The notes: generated by a model not told the origin, from the sequence alone. Shown: positions 7,949 to 16,547, numbered from the stretch's first letter. The stretch is 50,975 bases of DNA from Streptacidiphilus melanogenes (GCF_000787835.1 NZ_BBPP01000041.1:27432-78406), one strand, 5' to 3'. Program-made: numbers and translations.

Positions 7949-9300
7949 TGGCTGACGCGGCAGCCGATTACCAGTACGCGCAGCAGCAGGCCAAGGCGCG
8001 GCAGCAGGCCCAAGCCCAGGGCGACAAGGACTGGAAGAAGTACCTCGACCAGAACAAGGGCGGCAAGACCGGCTACGACGGCTACACGACGGACTTCGAG
8101 TCCGCAGGCGGCTACGACGGTCTCCGCAAGATGATCGAGGACGCCGACCCGGGCGCGATGACGACGGTCTCCCAGCACTGGGGCTCGATCGCCTCGATGC
8201 TCACCGAGACGGCCGGCGCCCTCGGCACCCACGTCAACAACATGCTGGAGCACTGGACCGGCGACAGCGCGGACGCGTTCCGCTCGAACGCCCAGGACCT
8301 GAGCACCAGCCTGACGAACGGTTCGCAGTACGCCAAGATCGCCGAGGGCGCGATGAGCCAGGCGAGCACGGCACTGACGACCGCGAAGGCCCACTTCCCC
8401 GGCCCACCCAGCAACTGGGACAAGTTCACCCACTCCGGGGGCAGCGATGCCCAGTTCCACGAGGACGCCCTGAAGTACGGCCTAACCAAGGCCTTGCAGA
8501 TGGACGGTGGCGACCTCAGCGCCTGGGAGCGGGTGCACCAGCAGGCGGTCGTCGTCATGCAGTCGTTGGGCACCTCGTACAACGACTCGGCGGCCCAGAT
8601 GGGGAACACGCCTGGATCTCTGGCCAATTACGGTGTCTGGCCCGCGCCTCCGGCGGATGCAACGCCCAGCCCGATCTCGCACACCGGCGGTACGCCGGAG
8701 GGCCCGAACGGCGGAGGAGACGTCGGCCTGAAGCCGATCACCGGTGGTGACGGTGGCGTGCACGACAATTTCAAGCCCGGTCAGAACGGCGGAAACGGCT
8801 TCGTGCCGGGCGGCGGCGGGGTCGGCGGTGTCCACGGCGGCGGAGGAGGGGTCACTCCTCCCAAGATCGGTGGCACGCTTGACGGCACGCCAGGCGGCCT
8901 GAGGACCGGCACCGGTGTGGGCGGTGGTATTCCCGGCGCTGGCGGTGTCGGCGGTGTCTCCGGCCTTGGTGCGGGCGGCGGCGGCGGTGGTGGCGCCTTC
9001 GGCGGCGGCGCCGGGGGTCTGAGCGGTCTCGGGGCCGGTGGACTCGGCGGCGGCACTGGTATGGCCGGCGGCGAGAGCGCCAACGGCTTGTCGGCTGAAG
9101 AGAAGGCCGCGATGGGCGCCGAAGGCGAAGGCGCCGGCGGCGCCGGCCAGGGCGAAGGCATGGGCATGGGCGGCGCAGGCGGCCTGGGCTCCGGCAACCG
9201 GAAGAAGAAGCAGCGCAAGGCCCGTGCCGGTTATCTGGTGGAGGACGAGGAGACCTGGAACGACAACGCCGCGTCGAACCCGGGCGTGATTGAGTTCTAA
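7948..9300 (+). CDS. WXG-containing glycine-rich ESX substrate
   Basis: A 450-residue protein with three parts. Residues 1-220 are helical and carry the WxG turn as EHWTGDSADAF (W103-G105) between two long helices, like PPE, EspB or other large WXG proteins. Residues 225-415 are a low-complexity Gly/Ala-rich linker with many GGGG runs. The end is basic (RKKKQRKAR) followed by GYLVEDEETW, in which YLVED (429-433) fits the YxxxD type VII export signal. It starts at ATG overlapping the stop of the small partner (TGATG). It probably leaves the cell with that partner through an ESX machine encoded elsewhere. The linker could span the wall. The function after export is unknown. Confidence 0.8.
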   Translation: MADAAADYQYAQQQAKARQQAQAQGDKDWKKYLDQNKGGKTGYDGYTTDFESAGGYDGLRKMIEDADPGAMTTVSQHWGSIASMLTETAGALGTHVNNMLEHWTGDSADAFRSNAQDLSTSLTNGSQYAKIAEGAMSQASTALTTAKAHFPGPPSNWDKFTHSGGSDAQFHEDALKYGLTKALQMDGGDLSAWERVHQQAVVVMQSLGTSYNDSAAQMGNTPGSLANYGVWPAPPADATPSPISHTGGTPEGPNGGGDVGLKPITGGDGGVHDNFKPGQNGGNGFVPGGGGVGGVHGGGGGVTPPKIGGTLDGTPGGLRTGTGVGGGIPGAGGVGGVSGLGAGGGGGGGAFGGGAGGLSGLGAGGLGGGTGMAGGESANGLSAEEKAAMGAEGEGAGGAGQGEGMGMGGAGGLGSGNRKKKQRKARAGYLVEDEETWNDNAASNPGVIEF

Positions 9301-9353
9301 GTGTCAAGTAGTGTCCTGTTCGTCGGTTGAACGAAGACGAGCGGGGTGACGGT

Positions 9354-10718
9354 ATGGGCTTCAGTCGAGCACTGCGAAGTTTGGGAGGGGCAGCGCTCGC
9401 TGGAGCCCTCGTCGTCGGTGTGGCACCGATGGCCCACGCTGACGAGGCCCGAAGCGCCCAATGGCCCATTTCGGAATACCAAGCGAGTAAGTACGTATGG
9501 CCCAAGAGCACCGGCAAGGGCGTCACTGTCGCGGTGATCGACACTGGTGTGCGGGCCACTCACATCGACCTGGCTGGGCAGGTGCTGTCCGGTAAGGATT
9601 TCGCGTTCGGTGGCGACGGCGAGACCGACCATTCCCCTGAAGGCCACGGGACCGCGGTCGCCAGCCTCATCGCGGCGCACGGGCACGGTCCGAGCGACGC
9701 TGACGGGATCATCGGCTTGGCCCCCGGAGCCAAGATCCTGCCGATCGGCGTGGGTGCTGGAACCGGCGGGGGCGGAACCGACTACGTTCCCCAAGCCATC
9801 CGCTATGCGGTCGATCACGGTGCGCAGGTCATCAACATGTCACTCGGCGGTGCCACCGCACCTGCCGATGAGGAACAGGCCATCGCCTACGCGGAGCAGC
9901 ACAACGTCGTAGTCGTGGCTGCCGCAGGCAACGAAGGCATCAGCGTTCCGCAGTACCCGGGCTCCTACCCGGGTGTCATCAAGGTGGGAGCGGTCGACCA
10001 GAGCGGAACGCTCTGGCCCCAGTCCAACACCGGCGGCATCACCGTGGTTGCACCGGGTGCGGGGATCGTCGGCGACGGGGCTCAGAGCGATACCGGATAC
10101 GGCAAGGGCGACGGAACCAGTTTTGCGACGGCTTATGTCTCGGCGATCGCGGCGATCTACCGCTCCGCGCACCCGAACCTGACCGCTGGCCAGATCGTCA
10201 ACTATGTCATCAAGACGGCCATCATGCCCAAGGGGATGACGGCACCCGATTCGGCCTACGGCTACGGGATCGCGTCGCCCGATCTCAACATGAAGGTGGC
10301 CGCCGGTCCGGCCGCAGGGCCGCTGCCGCAGGCCACTCCGTCGGCGGGTGGCGGCTCGTCCGACGGTGGCAGCAGCGCGGCTCCCGGAACCTCGACGACC
10401 GCGTCCGACTCCTCCAGCAGCGGCTCGATGGGGATCATCCTCGGGGTCCTGGGCGGGCTCGTGGTCCTCGTGATCATCATCGTGGTCATCGCGCGTAATC
10501 GCCGTGGTGGCGGTGGTGGGAACGGCGGAGCCGGTGGGGGCGGGGGACAGCCCGGGTACCCGCAGCAGCAACAGCCGCAGCAGGCGTACCAGCCGCCGAC
10601 GGGGCAGTACGGCGGCCAGAGCCCGTACGGTCAGCCGCCGCAAGCGCAGAACCCGTACGGCGGGGGCAATCAGCCGTATCCGCCGCAGCAGAACCCGTAC
10701 GGCAACCAGGGGCGGTAA
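9354..10718 (+). CDS. mycP: Type VII secretion-associated serine protease mycosin (S8)
   Basis: A subtilisin-family protease anchored outside the membrane; mycosins stabilise ESX machines and cleave ESX substrates. With the ATG at 9354 it has 454 residues. A signal peptide ends at AHA (27-29). The catalytic triad is D63 (VAVIDTGV), H98 (EGHGTAVAS) and S256 (GTSFATAY), with the oxyanion Asn in AAGNEG. A single membrane segment lies at about 361-382, flanked by Arg. It is followed by an unusual cytosolic tail of about 70 residues rich in Pro, Gln, Gly and Tyr, where short mycosins normally end. The start is chosen because GGGG lies seven bases upstream; a TTG nine codons earlier is possible. 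It lies 53 bp after the glycine-rich substrate gene. Codon use is less GC-biased than in neighbouring core genes. Confidence 0.92.
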   Translation: MGFSRALRSLGGAALAGALVVGVAPMAHADEARSAQWPISEYQASKYVWPKSTGKGVTVAVIDTGVRATHIDLAGQVLSGKDFAFGGDGETDHSPEGHGTAVASLIAAHGHGPSDADGIIGLAPGAKILPIGVGAGTGGGGTDYVPQAIRYAVDHGAQVINMSLGGATAPADEEQAIAYAEQHNVVVVAAAGNEGISVPQYPGSYPGVIKVGAVDQSGTLWPQSNTGGITVVAPGAGIVGDGAQSDTGYGKGDGTSFATAYVSAIAAIYRSAHPNLTAGQIVNYVIKTAIMPKGMTAPDSAYGYGIASPDLNMKVAAGPAAGPLPQATPSAGGGSSDGGSSAAPGTSTTASDSSSSGSMGIILGVLGGLVVLVIIIVVIARNRRGGGGGNGGAGGGGGQPGYPQQQQPQQAYQPPTGQYGGQSPYGQPPQAQNPYGGGNQPYPPQQNPYGNQGR

Positions 10719-10730
10719 CAGCAACGAAGA

Positions 10731-10765
10731 GGGCGTCAACCGAGCGGTGCTCGGCTGACGCCCTT
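10731..10765. terminator. Bidirectional terminator between mycP and beta-propeller gene
   Basis: A 16-bp stem with one mismatch (10731-10746 with 10750-10765) and a GGT loop lies between the convergent mycosin and beta-propeller genes. It is followed by TT on the plus strand and so can serve both transcripts. Confidence 0.85.
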
Positions 10766-10786
10766 TCGTGTGTCCTGGCCCAGCGG

Positions 10787-12910
10787 CTACTTGAAGAGCT
10801 GCACCGCCTTGCCGGTGGCGTCGGGAGTGGCCAGCAGGACCTGGCCGTTGGGCAGGAGGTAGACCGTGCCGGGGCTGTAGTCCACCGCGGTGAGGTCCGA
10901 CGGGAGCTTGGCGATGACCGTCGACTTGCCGGAGGCCGGATCGAGGGAGACGATCTCCGGGCCGGAGTTCGAGCTGTAGCCCGGTACGAAGGAGATCGCG
11001 TACACCTTGCCCGTGCTGCCAGAGCCCGAGCCAGAGCCTGAGCCGGAGGCGCTCTGCGGGGTGCGGACGAGGACCGCGCCGCCGTGCGACTCGCCGTCGT
11101 AGGTCCAGAGGGCGACGCCCGTGCTCGGGTTGACCGCCGTGATGCCCTGCTTCGACGAGCTGCTGTTGGTCGGGACGAGCAGGGTCGAGGAGTCGACGGA
11201 CACCGCGCCGGAGTCGGCGCTGTTCAGGCGCATCGGCGCCTGGACCGGGTTGGGCAGGGAGAGAGCCGTCGCGTTGCCGCTGCTGTCGTAGCGGTACGCG
11301 GCCTGGGAGCCGCCGCTCTCCGTCGTGGCGACGATCGGCGACCCGGTCATCACGCTGCTGATCTGGGTGTGGTCGGACTCCTGCTTCTGCCAGATCTGCT
11401 TGCCCGTCGCCGCGTCCAACGCGGTCAGGGTGTAGGTGGGGCTGACGTCGGCGCAGTAGTCGTCGACGATGACCGTGCCCGCGCCGCCGTAGGGGTAGGC
11501 GTTGCAGTACTGGCCGCGGGCCTTGTAGCCCCAGACCACGTGGCCGTTCGTCAGGTTGACGCCACCCAGCACGTTGTCGTTGACGATGACGCCGACCTGG
11601 TTGTCGACGAAGGTCGACGTGGAGGACGCCTCGGAGTGCCCGGACGAGGTGAGGGAGGTGGACCACAACGTCTTGCCGGTGTTGGTGTCGACGCCGACCA
11701 GGGTCGTGCAGCTGTCGGCGTTGGGGCCGAAGCCGACCGTGCCGATGCCGGAGGCGGAGACCGTCGGCGACATGGCGCAGGGGACGCCACCACCGGAGAG
11801 CGGCTGGGCCGTCCACGCGGGGGCGCCGTTGCTGAGGTTGTAGGCCTTGACGCCGGCCGAACTGGCGCGGACCAGGTACTGGTTGGTGACCCAGGTGCCG
11901 ATCTGCTCGTCGGAGACGCTGCCCGACACCGTCCACCCCGCCGCCAGCGTGCGCACGGAGCCACCACCGCCGCCTCCGGTCCCGCCACCGCCACCGCCGC
12001 CACCGGAAGCGAGTGCGACGGCCGCCACCGCGACGACCACCAGGGCGACGCCGCCGGCGATGATGCCGGTGATCGCGTTGCGGCTCAGGCCGCTCCGCGG
12101 GGGAGCGGCGGGCTGCGGGTAGCCGGGGTAGGGGTACCCGGTCTGCGGCTGACCCTCCATCGGGAGCGGCGGCATCTGCGGCCACGGTCCCTGTCCGTCG
12201 GGGCCCACCCCGGGTTGGCCGTACGGCGGCTGCCCGTAGGGTGCCTGCCCGGACGGCTGCTGCCCGTACGACGGCTGCCCGTACGACGGCTGCTCGTACG
12301 GCGGCTGCCCGTACGGTGCCTGCCCGGACGGCTGGGCGAACTGCCCCTGCTCGAACGGCGGCTGGCCGTAGGGGGCTTGCTCGTACCCGGGCTGCGGGCC
12401 GTAGGGGGACTGCCCGTACGGGAGCTGTGCCATCGGCTGGCCCATCGGCGGCGCCATCGGGTTGGGCACCGGATCGCCCATCGGCGGTAGCGGGTAAGGC
12501 TGCTGGGCGGGGGCCGCGCCGCCGTCGGCCTGCGGCGGCGCGCCGGGACCGGGGTAGCCGTAGCCCTGCGTCGGCGCGGCCGCGAACGGCTGCTGCGGGT
12601 GCGGGAAGCCGTACCCGGCTCCCGGCGGCATCTGGCCCGTACCCGCCCCCGCAGCGCCCGGCCCTGCTGCGCCCTGCGCCGGTGCCGACGTGTCAGCGCC
12701 ACCCTGGGTCTGGTGCGGGACCTGCGGTGTGGCCATCTCCGTCGGGGTGTAGGCCCAGCCGGGTTGGCCGGAGAGCTGCGGCGGAGGGCCGTCCGTTCCG
12801 GCCCCGCCTGCCGCGTCCGCTGTGGACTGCGGCACCGCGTCCTGTGGCGTACCCGCCGACAGGCGGTAGTCGTCGTCTCTCTCGTCCGAGCCCGAACCGT
12901 GGTCTGTCAT
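10787..12910 (-). CDS. Membrane-anchored PQQ-like beta-propeller protein
   Basis: A 707-residue protein. Residues 1-275 are a disordered cytosolic region rich in Pro, Gly, Gln and Tyr with repeated YGQPPYGQ-like units. A single membrane segment lies at about 279-303 (GIIAGGVALVVVAVAAVALA), followed by a Gly run. The remainder, about 325-707, is predicted outside the cell and shows PQQ/BamB-like propeller repeats such as GVDTNTGKTLWSTSL and ALDAATGKQIWQK. The start at 12910 has GAGAGG upstream. PQQ-like propellers in actinobacteria usually act as binding platforms rather than enzymes. Its place convergent to the mycosin and its similar low-complexity tail suggest that it belongs to the ESX-type module, perhaps as a surface receptor or chaperone. 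That link is inference. Confidence 0.85.
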   Translation of the reverse strand: MTDHGSGSDERDDDYRLSAGTPQDAVPQSTADAAGGAGTDGPPPQLSGQPGWAYTPTEMATPQVPHQTQGGADTSAPAQGAAGPGAAGAGTGQMPPGAGYGFPHPQQPFAAAPTQGYGYPGPGAPPQADGGAAPAQQPYPLPPMGDPVPNPMAPPMGQPMAQLPYGQSPYGPQPGYEQAPYGQPPFEQGQFAQPSGQAPYGQPPYEQPSYGQPSYGQQPSGQAPYGQPPYGQPGVGPDGQGPWPQMPPLPMEGQPQTGYPYPGYPQPAAPPRSGLSRNAITGIIAGGVALVVVAVAAVALASGGGGGGGGTGGGGGGSVRTLAAGWTVSGSVSDEQIGTWVTNQYLVRASSAGVKAYNLSNGAPAWTAQPLSGGGVPCAMSPTVSASGIGTVGFGPNADSCTTLVGVDTNTGKTLWSTSLTSSGHSEASSTSTFVDNQVGVIVNDNVLGGVNLTNGHVVWGYKARGQYCNAYPYGGAGTVIVDDYCADVSPTYTLTALDAATGKQIWQKQESDHTQISSVMTGSPIVATTESGGSQAAYRYDSSGNATALSLPNPVQAPMRLNSADSGAVSVDSSTLLVPTNSSSSKQGITAVNPSTGVALWTYDGESHGGAVLVRTPQSASGSGSGSGSGSTGKVYAISFVPGYSSNSGPEIVSLDPASGKSTVIAKLPSDLTAVDYSPGTVYLLPNGQVLLATPDATGKAVQLFK

Positions 12911-13035
12911 CCCGTGCGCCTCTCCAACACCGTCGACTGACGATCAGCCAACGCGAGGGCATGCAGCGCCACGCCCCCGTCCAGCCAGCCTAGCGGGGCC
13001 GGACAGACGGGGGCGAAACACTCCAGGAGATGGAC

Positions 13036-15624
13036 TCAGCGCGCGTCGCAGACCTGCGCGCGCAGCGCGCGGGCGAGGTCGTCGCGGCACTCGCGCACGA
13101 GACGGCGCAGCGCGGGGGCTGCGTCCTCGTGCTCCGCGAGCCACTGGTCGGTGCGGGCCAGCGTCGCGTCCGTGCTGATCAGGCGCGGGAAGAGGCCGTT
13201 GACGATGCGCAGCGCGATCTCGATGGACCGCTCCGCCCAGACCTTCTCCAGCACCTCGAAGTACGGCTCCGCGTACGGGGCGACGAGCTCGCGCTGCGAT
13301 GCCTGCTGGAAGCCGGCGATCTCCGCCTCCAGCAGGGCGTTCGGCAGCTCGTCCGTCTCCACGACCGCATGCCAGGTGCGGGCCTTGGTCTCGGCGTTCG
13401 GCGCGGCCGCACGGGCGGCGGTCTCCAGGCGCTTGCCGCTGGCGGTGTTGTCGCGCTGGAGTTCCGCCCGCAGTTCGGCGTCACCCGCGCGGCCGCTCGC
13501 GACCAGCGTCTGGAGCATCGCCCAGCGCAGCTCCTGGTCGACGTCGAGGCCGTCGACGCGGGCGGTCCCGGCCAGCAGCCCGGCCACCAGCTGGAGTTCG
13601 GACTCGACGTGCGCGGACTGCGCGAAGAACCGCGCCCACGCGAGCTGGTGGTCGCTGCCCGGCTCCGCCGCCCGCTGCTCCGTGAGCGCGCCCGCGGCGA
13701 TGGCCTGGGCGGCGGCCTCGCGTCCCTCCGGGACGACGTACTGCTCCAGCGTCAGCCGGGCCTGGGTGTGCAGCTGCTGGAGCACGCCGATGTCGCTCTC
13801 CAGGCCCGCGAAGCGCAGCACCAGGTCGAGGTAGTCGCGGGCCGGCATCAGGCCGTCGCGCGTCATGTTCCACACGGCCGACCAGCACAGGGCGCGGGCC
13901 AGCGGATCCTGGACGGTGCCGAGGGAGGCCCGCAGCGTGTCCAGCGACTCCTCGTCGAAGCGCATCTTGCAGTACGTCAGGTCGTCGTCGTTGACGAGCA
14001 CCAGCGCCGGACGCGGCGCGCCCGCCAGCTCCGGCACGGACGTCCGAGCCTCGGCCCGCACGTCCACCTCGACGCGCCGGCTGCGCACCAGGCGGCCGTC
14101 CTCCGTCAGGTCGTAGAGGCCGACGGCGACGCGGTGCGGGCGCAGCGTCGGGTAGTCCTCGGCGGCGTCCTGCAGCACCGCGAAGTCGGTGATCCGGCCC
14201 TCGGCGTCGACGGTCAGCTCCGGGGTGAGCGCGTTGACGCCCGCCGTCTGCAGCCAGGCGCGGGACCACTGCGCCATCGCCTCCTCGCCGCGACCGCTGG
14301 TCTCGGCGAGGACGGCCAGCAGGTCGTTCAGCGTGGTGTTGCCGAAGGCGTGGCGCTTGAAGTAGCGACGCGCGCCCTCGAAGAAGGCGTCCCGGCCGAC
14401 GTAGGCGACCAGCTGCTTCAGCACCGCCGCACCCTTGGCGTAGGTGATGCCGTCGAAGTTGAGCTTCGCGTCCTCGAGGTCGCGGATGTCCGCCGTGATC
14501 GGGTGCGTGGTGGGCAGCTGGTCCTGACGGTAGGCCCACGCCTTGCGACGGTTGGCGAAGGTGATCCAGCCGGACTGGTACTTGGTCGCCGCGACCTGCG
14601 AGAACGCGCCCATGAAGTCCGCGAAGGACTCCTTCAGCCACAGGTCGTCCCACCACTGCATGGTGACCAGGTCGCCGAACCACATGTGGGCCATCTCGTG
14701 CAGGATGACGTTGGCCCGGCCCTCGTACGCCGCCTCGGTCACCTTGGAGCGGTAGATGAACTCCTCGCGGAAGGTGACGCAGCCCGGGTTCTCCATGGCG
14801 CCGATGTTGTACTCGGGCACGAACGCCTGGTCGTACTTGCCGAACGGGTACGGGTAGTCGAACTCCTCGTGGAAGAAGTCCAGGCCCTGCTTGGTGACGT
14901 TGAAGATCTCGTCCGAGTCGAAGTACTGCGCCAGCGACTTGCGGCACAGCGCACCCAGCGGGATCTCCAGCGTCGTGCCGTCCGGCAGCTCGCGGCTGTA
15001 GTGGTCGCGGTCGACGTGGTACGGGCCGGCCACGATCGCGGTGATGTAGGTGGAGATGCGTTGCGTCGGCGCGAAGCTCCAGGTGCGCGACCGGTCCTCG
15101 TTGCGCTTCGGCTCGCCCGTCGCGGCGGAGTTGGAGAACGCCTCCCAGTGCGCGGGCGCGGTCACCGTGAAGGTGAACGGCGCCTTCAGGTCCGGCTGCT
15201 CGAAGTTGGCGAAGACGCGGCGAGCGTCGGCCGGCTCGTACTGGGTGTAGAGGTACACCTCGCCGTCGACCGGGTCCACGAACCGGTGCAGGCCCTCGCC
15301 GGTGTGGCTGTAGGCGCAGTCGGCGTCGACGACCAGCTCGTTCTCGGCGGCCAGGCCCGGCAGGGCGATCCGCGACCCGTCGAAGACCTCGGCCGGGTCA
15401 AGCTCCCGCCCGTTCAGCGTCACGCTGCGCACGTGCGGCGCCAGCAGATCCGCGAACGAGTCCGCGCCCGGCTCGGAGCAGCGGAACCGCAGCGTCGTCC
15501 GCGAGCGGAAGACGCCGCTGTCGCCGAGCGCGCTGCGCACGTCGAGCTCGACGGTGTACCCGTCGACCGCGAGGATCCGTGCCCGCTCGCGGGCCTCGTC
15601 ACGGGTGAGATTGGTGCCGGGCAC
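13036..15624 (-). CDS. pepN: Aminopeptidase N, M1 family (copy 2)
   Basis: A second full-length M1 aminopeptidase, 862 residues, collinear with the copy at 3442-6039 and highly similar by eye over most of its length. GAMEN is present, and the zinc ligands are H309 and H313 (HEMAH) and E332. The GTG start has GAGGAG eight bases upstream and gives the N-terminus PGTNLTRDEA. The C-terminal half differs more from copy 1 than the catalytic half. Streptomycetes often carry more than one pepN, so this may be an old duplication. Both copies are cytoplasmic and probably differ in substrate range or expression. The gap to the beta-propeller gene (125 bp) shows no clear terminator. Confidence 0.94.
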   Translation of the reverse strand: MPGTNLTRDEARERARILAVDGYTVELDVRSALGDSGVFRSRTTLRFRCSEPGADSFADLLAPHVRSVTLNGRELDPAEVFDGSRIALPGLAAENELVVDADCAYSHTGEGLHRFVDPVDGEVYLYTQYEPADARRVFANFEQPDLKAPFTFTVTAPAHWEAFSNSAATGEPKRNEDRSRTWSFAPTQRISTYITAIVAGPYHVDRDHYSRELPDGTTLEIPLGALCRKSLAQYFDSDEIFNVTKQGLDFFHEEFDYPYPFGKYDQAFVPEYNIGAMENPGCVTFREEFIYRSKVTEAAYEGRANVILHEMAHMWFGDLVTMQWWDDLWLKESFADFMGAFSQVAATKYQSGWITFANRRKAWAYRQDQLPTTHPITADIRDLEDAKLNFDGITYAKGAAVLKQLVAYVGRDAFFEGARRYFKRHAFGNTTLNDLLAVLAETSGRGEEAMAQWSRAWLQTAGVNALTPELTVDAEGRITDFAVLQDAAEDYPTLRPHRVAVGLYDLTEDGRLVRSRRVEVDVRAEARTSVPELAGAPRPALVLVNDDDLTYCKMRFDEESLDTLRASLGTVQDPLARALCWSAVWNMTRDGLMPARDYLDLVLRFAGLESDIGVLQQLHTQARLTLEQYVVPEGREAAAQAIAAGALTEQRAAEPGSDHQLAWARFFAQSAHVESELQLVAGLLAGTARVDGLDVDQELRWAMLQTLVASGRAGDAELRAELQRDNTASGKRLETAARAAAPNAETKARTWHAVVETDELPNALLEAEIAGFQQASQRELVAPYAEPYFEVLEKVWAERSIEIALRIVNGLFPRLISTDATLARTDQWLAEHEDAAPALRRLVRECRDDLARALRAQVCDAR

Positions 15625-15852
15625 GTCGGTTACTCCTCGTGCTGATGGGGCGCGCCGGGGTGGTGGCGCGGCTTAGCCGTGGATCTCTTGTCCTGGCATC
15701 TTGTCACGCCCAGTGGTGCTGGGAATGGTGTCGTCGGCGTGTGCGTTCGTGAGGGGGAGGAGCGGTTCCGGCGTCGTATCGTGACGACCGGGCACGACTC
15801 GGACAAGCAGGACAGACAAGCAGGTCAGACAGCAGGACAAGGGAGCACGTAC

Positions 15853-16491
15853 ATGTCCGTGGACGCCGCAGCAGCGCCCGTCACCGCAGACTTCTGGTTC
15901 GACCCGCTGTGCCCGTGGGCGTGGATGACCTCACGGTGGATGCTGGAGGTCGAGAAGCAGCGCCCGATCAAGGTCAGATGGCACGTGATGAGCCTCGCGG
16001 TGCTGAACGAGGGCCGTGACCTCCCGGAGAAGTACGCGAAGCTGATGGACGAGGCCTGGGGCCCCGTCCGCGTCTGCATCGCCGCCGCCCAGAAGCACGG
16101 CGAGGGCGTCCTCGCCCCGCTCTACACCGCCCTGGGCACCCGCTTCCACAACGGCGGCGAGCCGCGGAACCGCGAGACGGTCGAGGCCGCGCTGGTCGAG
16201 GCCGGCCTGCCGGCCTCCCTCGCGGACGCGATGGACTCCACGGACTACGACGACGCGCTGCGGGTCTCCCACAAGGAGGGCATCAGCCTGGTCGGCGAGG
16301 ACGTCGGCACGCCGGTCATCTCCGTCCCCGGCCCGACGGGCGAGCGCATCGCCTTCTTCGGTCCCGTCGTCACCCCGGCCCCGAAGGGCGAGGCGGCGGG
16401 CCGCCTCTGGGACGGCACCATCCTGGTCGCCTCGACGCCGGGCTTCTACGAGATCAAGCGCACGCGTACTCAGGGTCCGATCTTCGACTGA
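15853..16491 (+). CDS. DsbA/Rv2466c-family thioredoxin-fold oxidoreductase, single-Cys
   Basis: A 212-residue cytoplasmic DsbA-like protein. The N-terminal beta strand leads into DPLCPWAW, so the active site is C20-P-W-A rather than the CPWC of the mycothiol-dependent nitroreductase Rv2466c. With one catalytic cysteine it probably forms a mixed disulfide with mycothiol. A cis-Pro loop is likely at GTPVISVPG. The ATG start has AGGGAG seven bases upstream. The 228-bp leader contains imperfect direct repeats of GACAAGCAG/GACAGCAGG at about 15800-15842. It stands alone, convergent with the permease, and is separated from it by a strong hairpin. The physiological substrate is unknown. Confidence 0.85.
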   Translation: MSVDAAAAPVTADFWFDPLCPWAWMTSRWMLEVEKQRPIKVRWHVMSLAVLNEGRDLPEKYAKLMDEAWGPVRVCIAAAQKHGEGVLAPLYTALGTRFHNGGEPRNRETVEAALVEAGLPASLADAMDSTDYDDALRVSHKEGISLVGEDVGTPVISVPGPTGERIAFFGPVVTPAPKGEAAGRLWDGTILVASTPGFYEIKRTRTQGPIFD

Positions 16492-16509
16492 GGTCGGTGG
16501 CACTACCTC

Positions 16510-16533
16510 AGGGGCGCGGGGAACCGCGCCCCT
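16510..16533. terminator. Bidirectional terminator, minimal copy of the repeat family
   Basis: AGGGGCGCGG (16510-16519), loop GGAA, CCGCGCCCCT (16524-16533): a perfect 10-bp stem between two convergent genes. Its sequence matches the arms of the dispersed elements at 3303 and 34222. Its right border TGCACCTA includes the TAG stop (complement of 16548-16550) of the permease, a variant of the TAGTTGCAC border. Confidence 0.85.
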
Positions 16534-16547
16534 GGACGTGTCTGCAC

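Noticed and set aside
7628-10718. Complete ESX (type VII) secretion locus
   Set aside because: No EccB, EccC, EccD or EccE coding sequence is present in the window, so only substrates and mycosin can be claimed.
11950-12010. GGC/GGT run as a genuine tandem repeat locus
   Set aside because: It encodes the glycine run after the membrane segment of the propeller protein; low-complexity coding explains it.
12200-12420. CRISPR-like regular repeats (TGCCCGTA...)
   Set aside because: The period follows codons for YGQPP units in the propeller protein's head; there are no unique spacers and no cas genes.
11084-12490. 468-codon plus-strand frame opposite the beta-propeller gene
   Set aside because: It mirrors the propeller gene; its product is Arg/Val/Gly repeats, while the minus strand shows a membrane segment and propeller repeats.
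13030-15645. 871-codon plus-strand frame opposite pepN copy 2
   Set aside because: Antisense shadow; the minus strand holds GAMEN and HEMAH.
15795-15845. GACAAGCAG repeats before the DsbA-like gene as an operator
   Set aside because: The repeats are short, imperfect and irregularly spaced, so I could not define a site.
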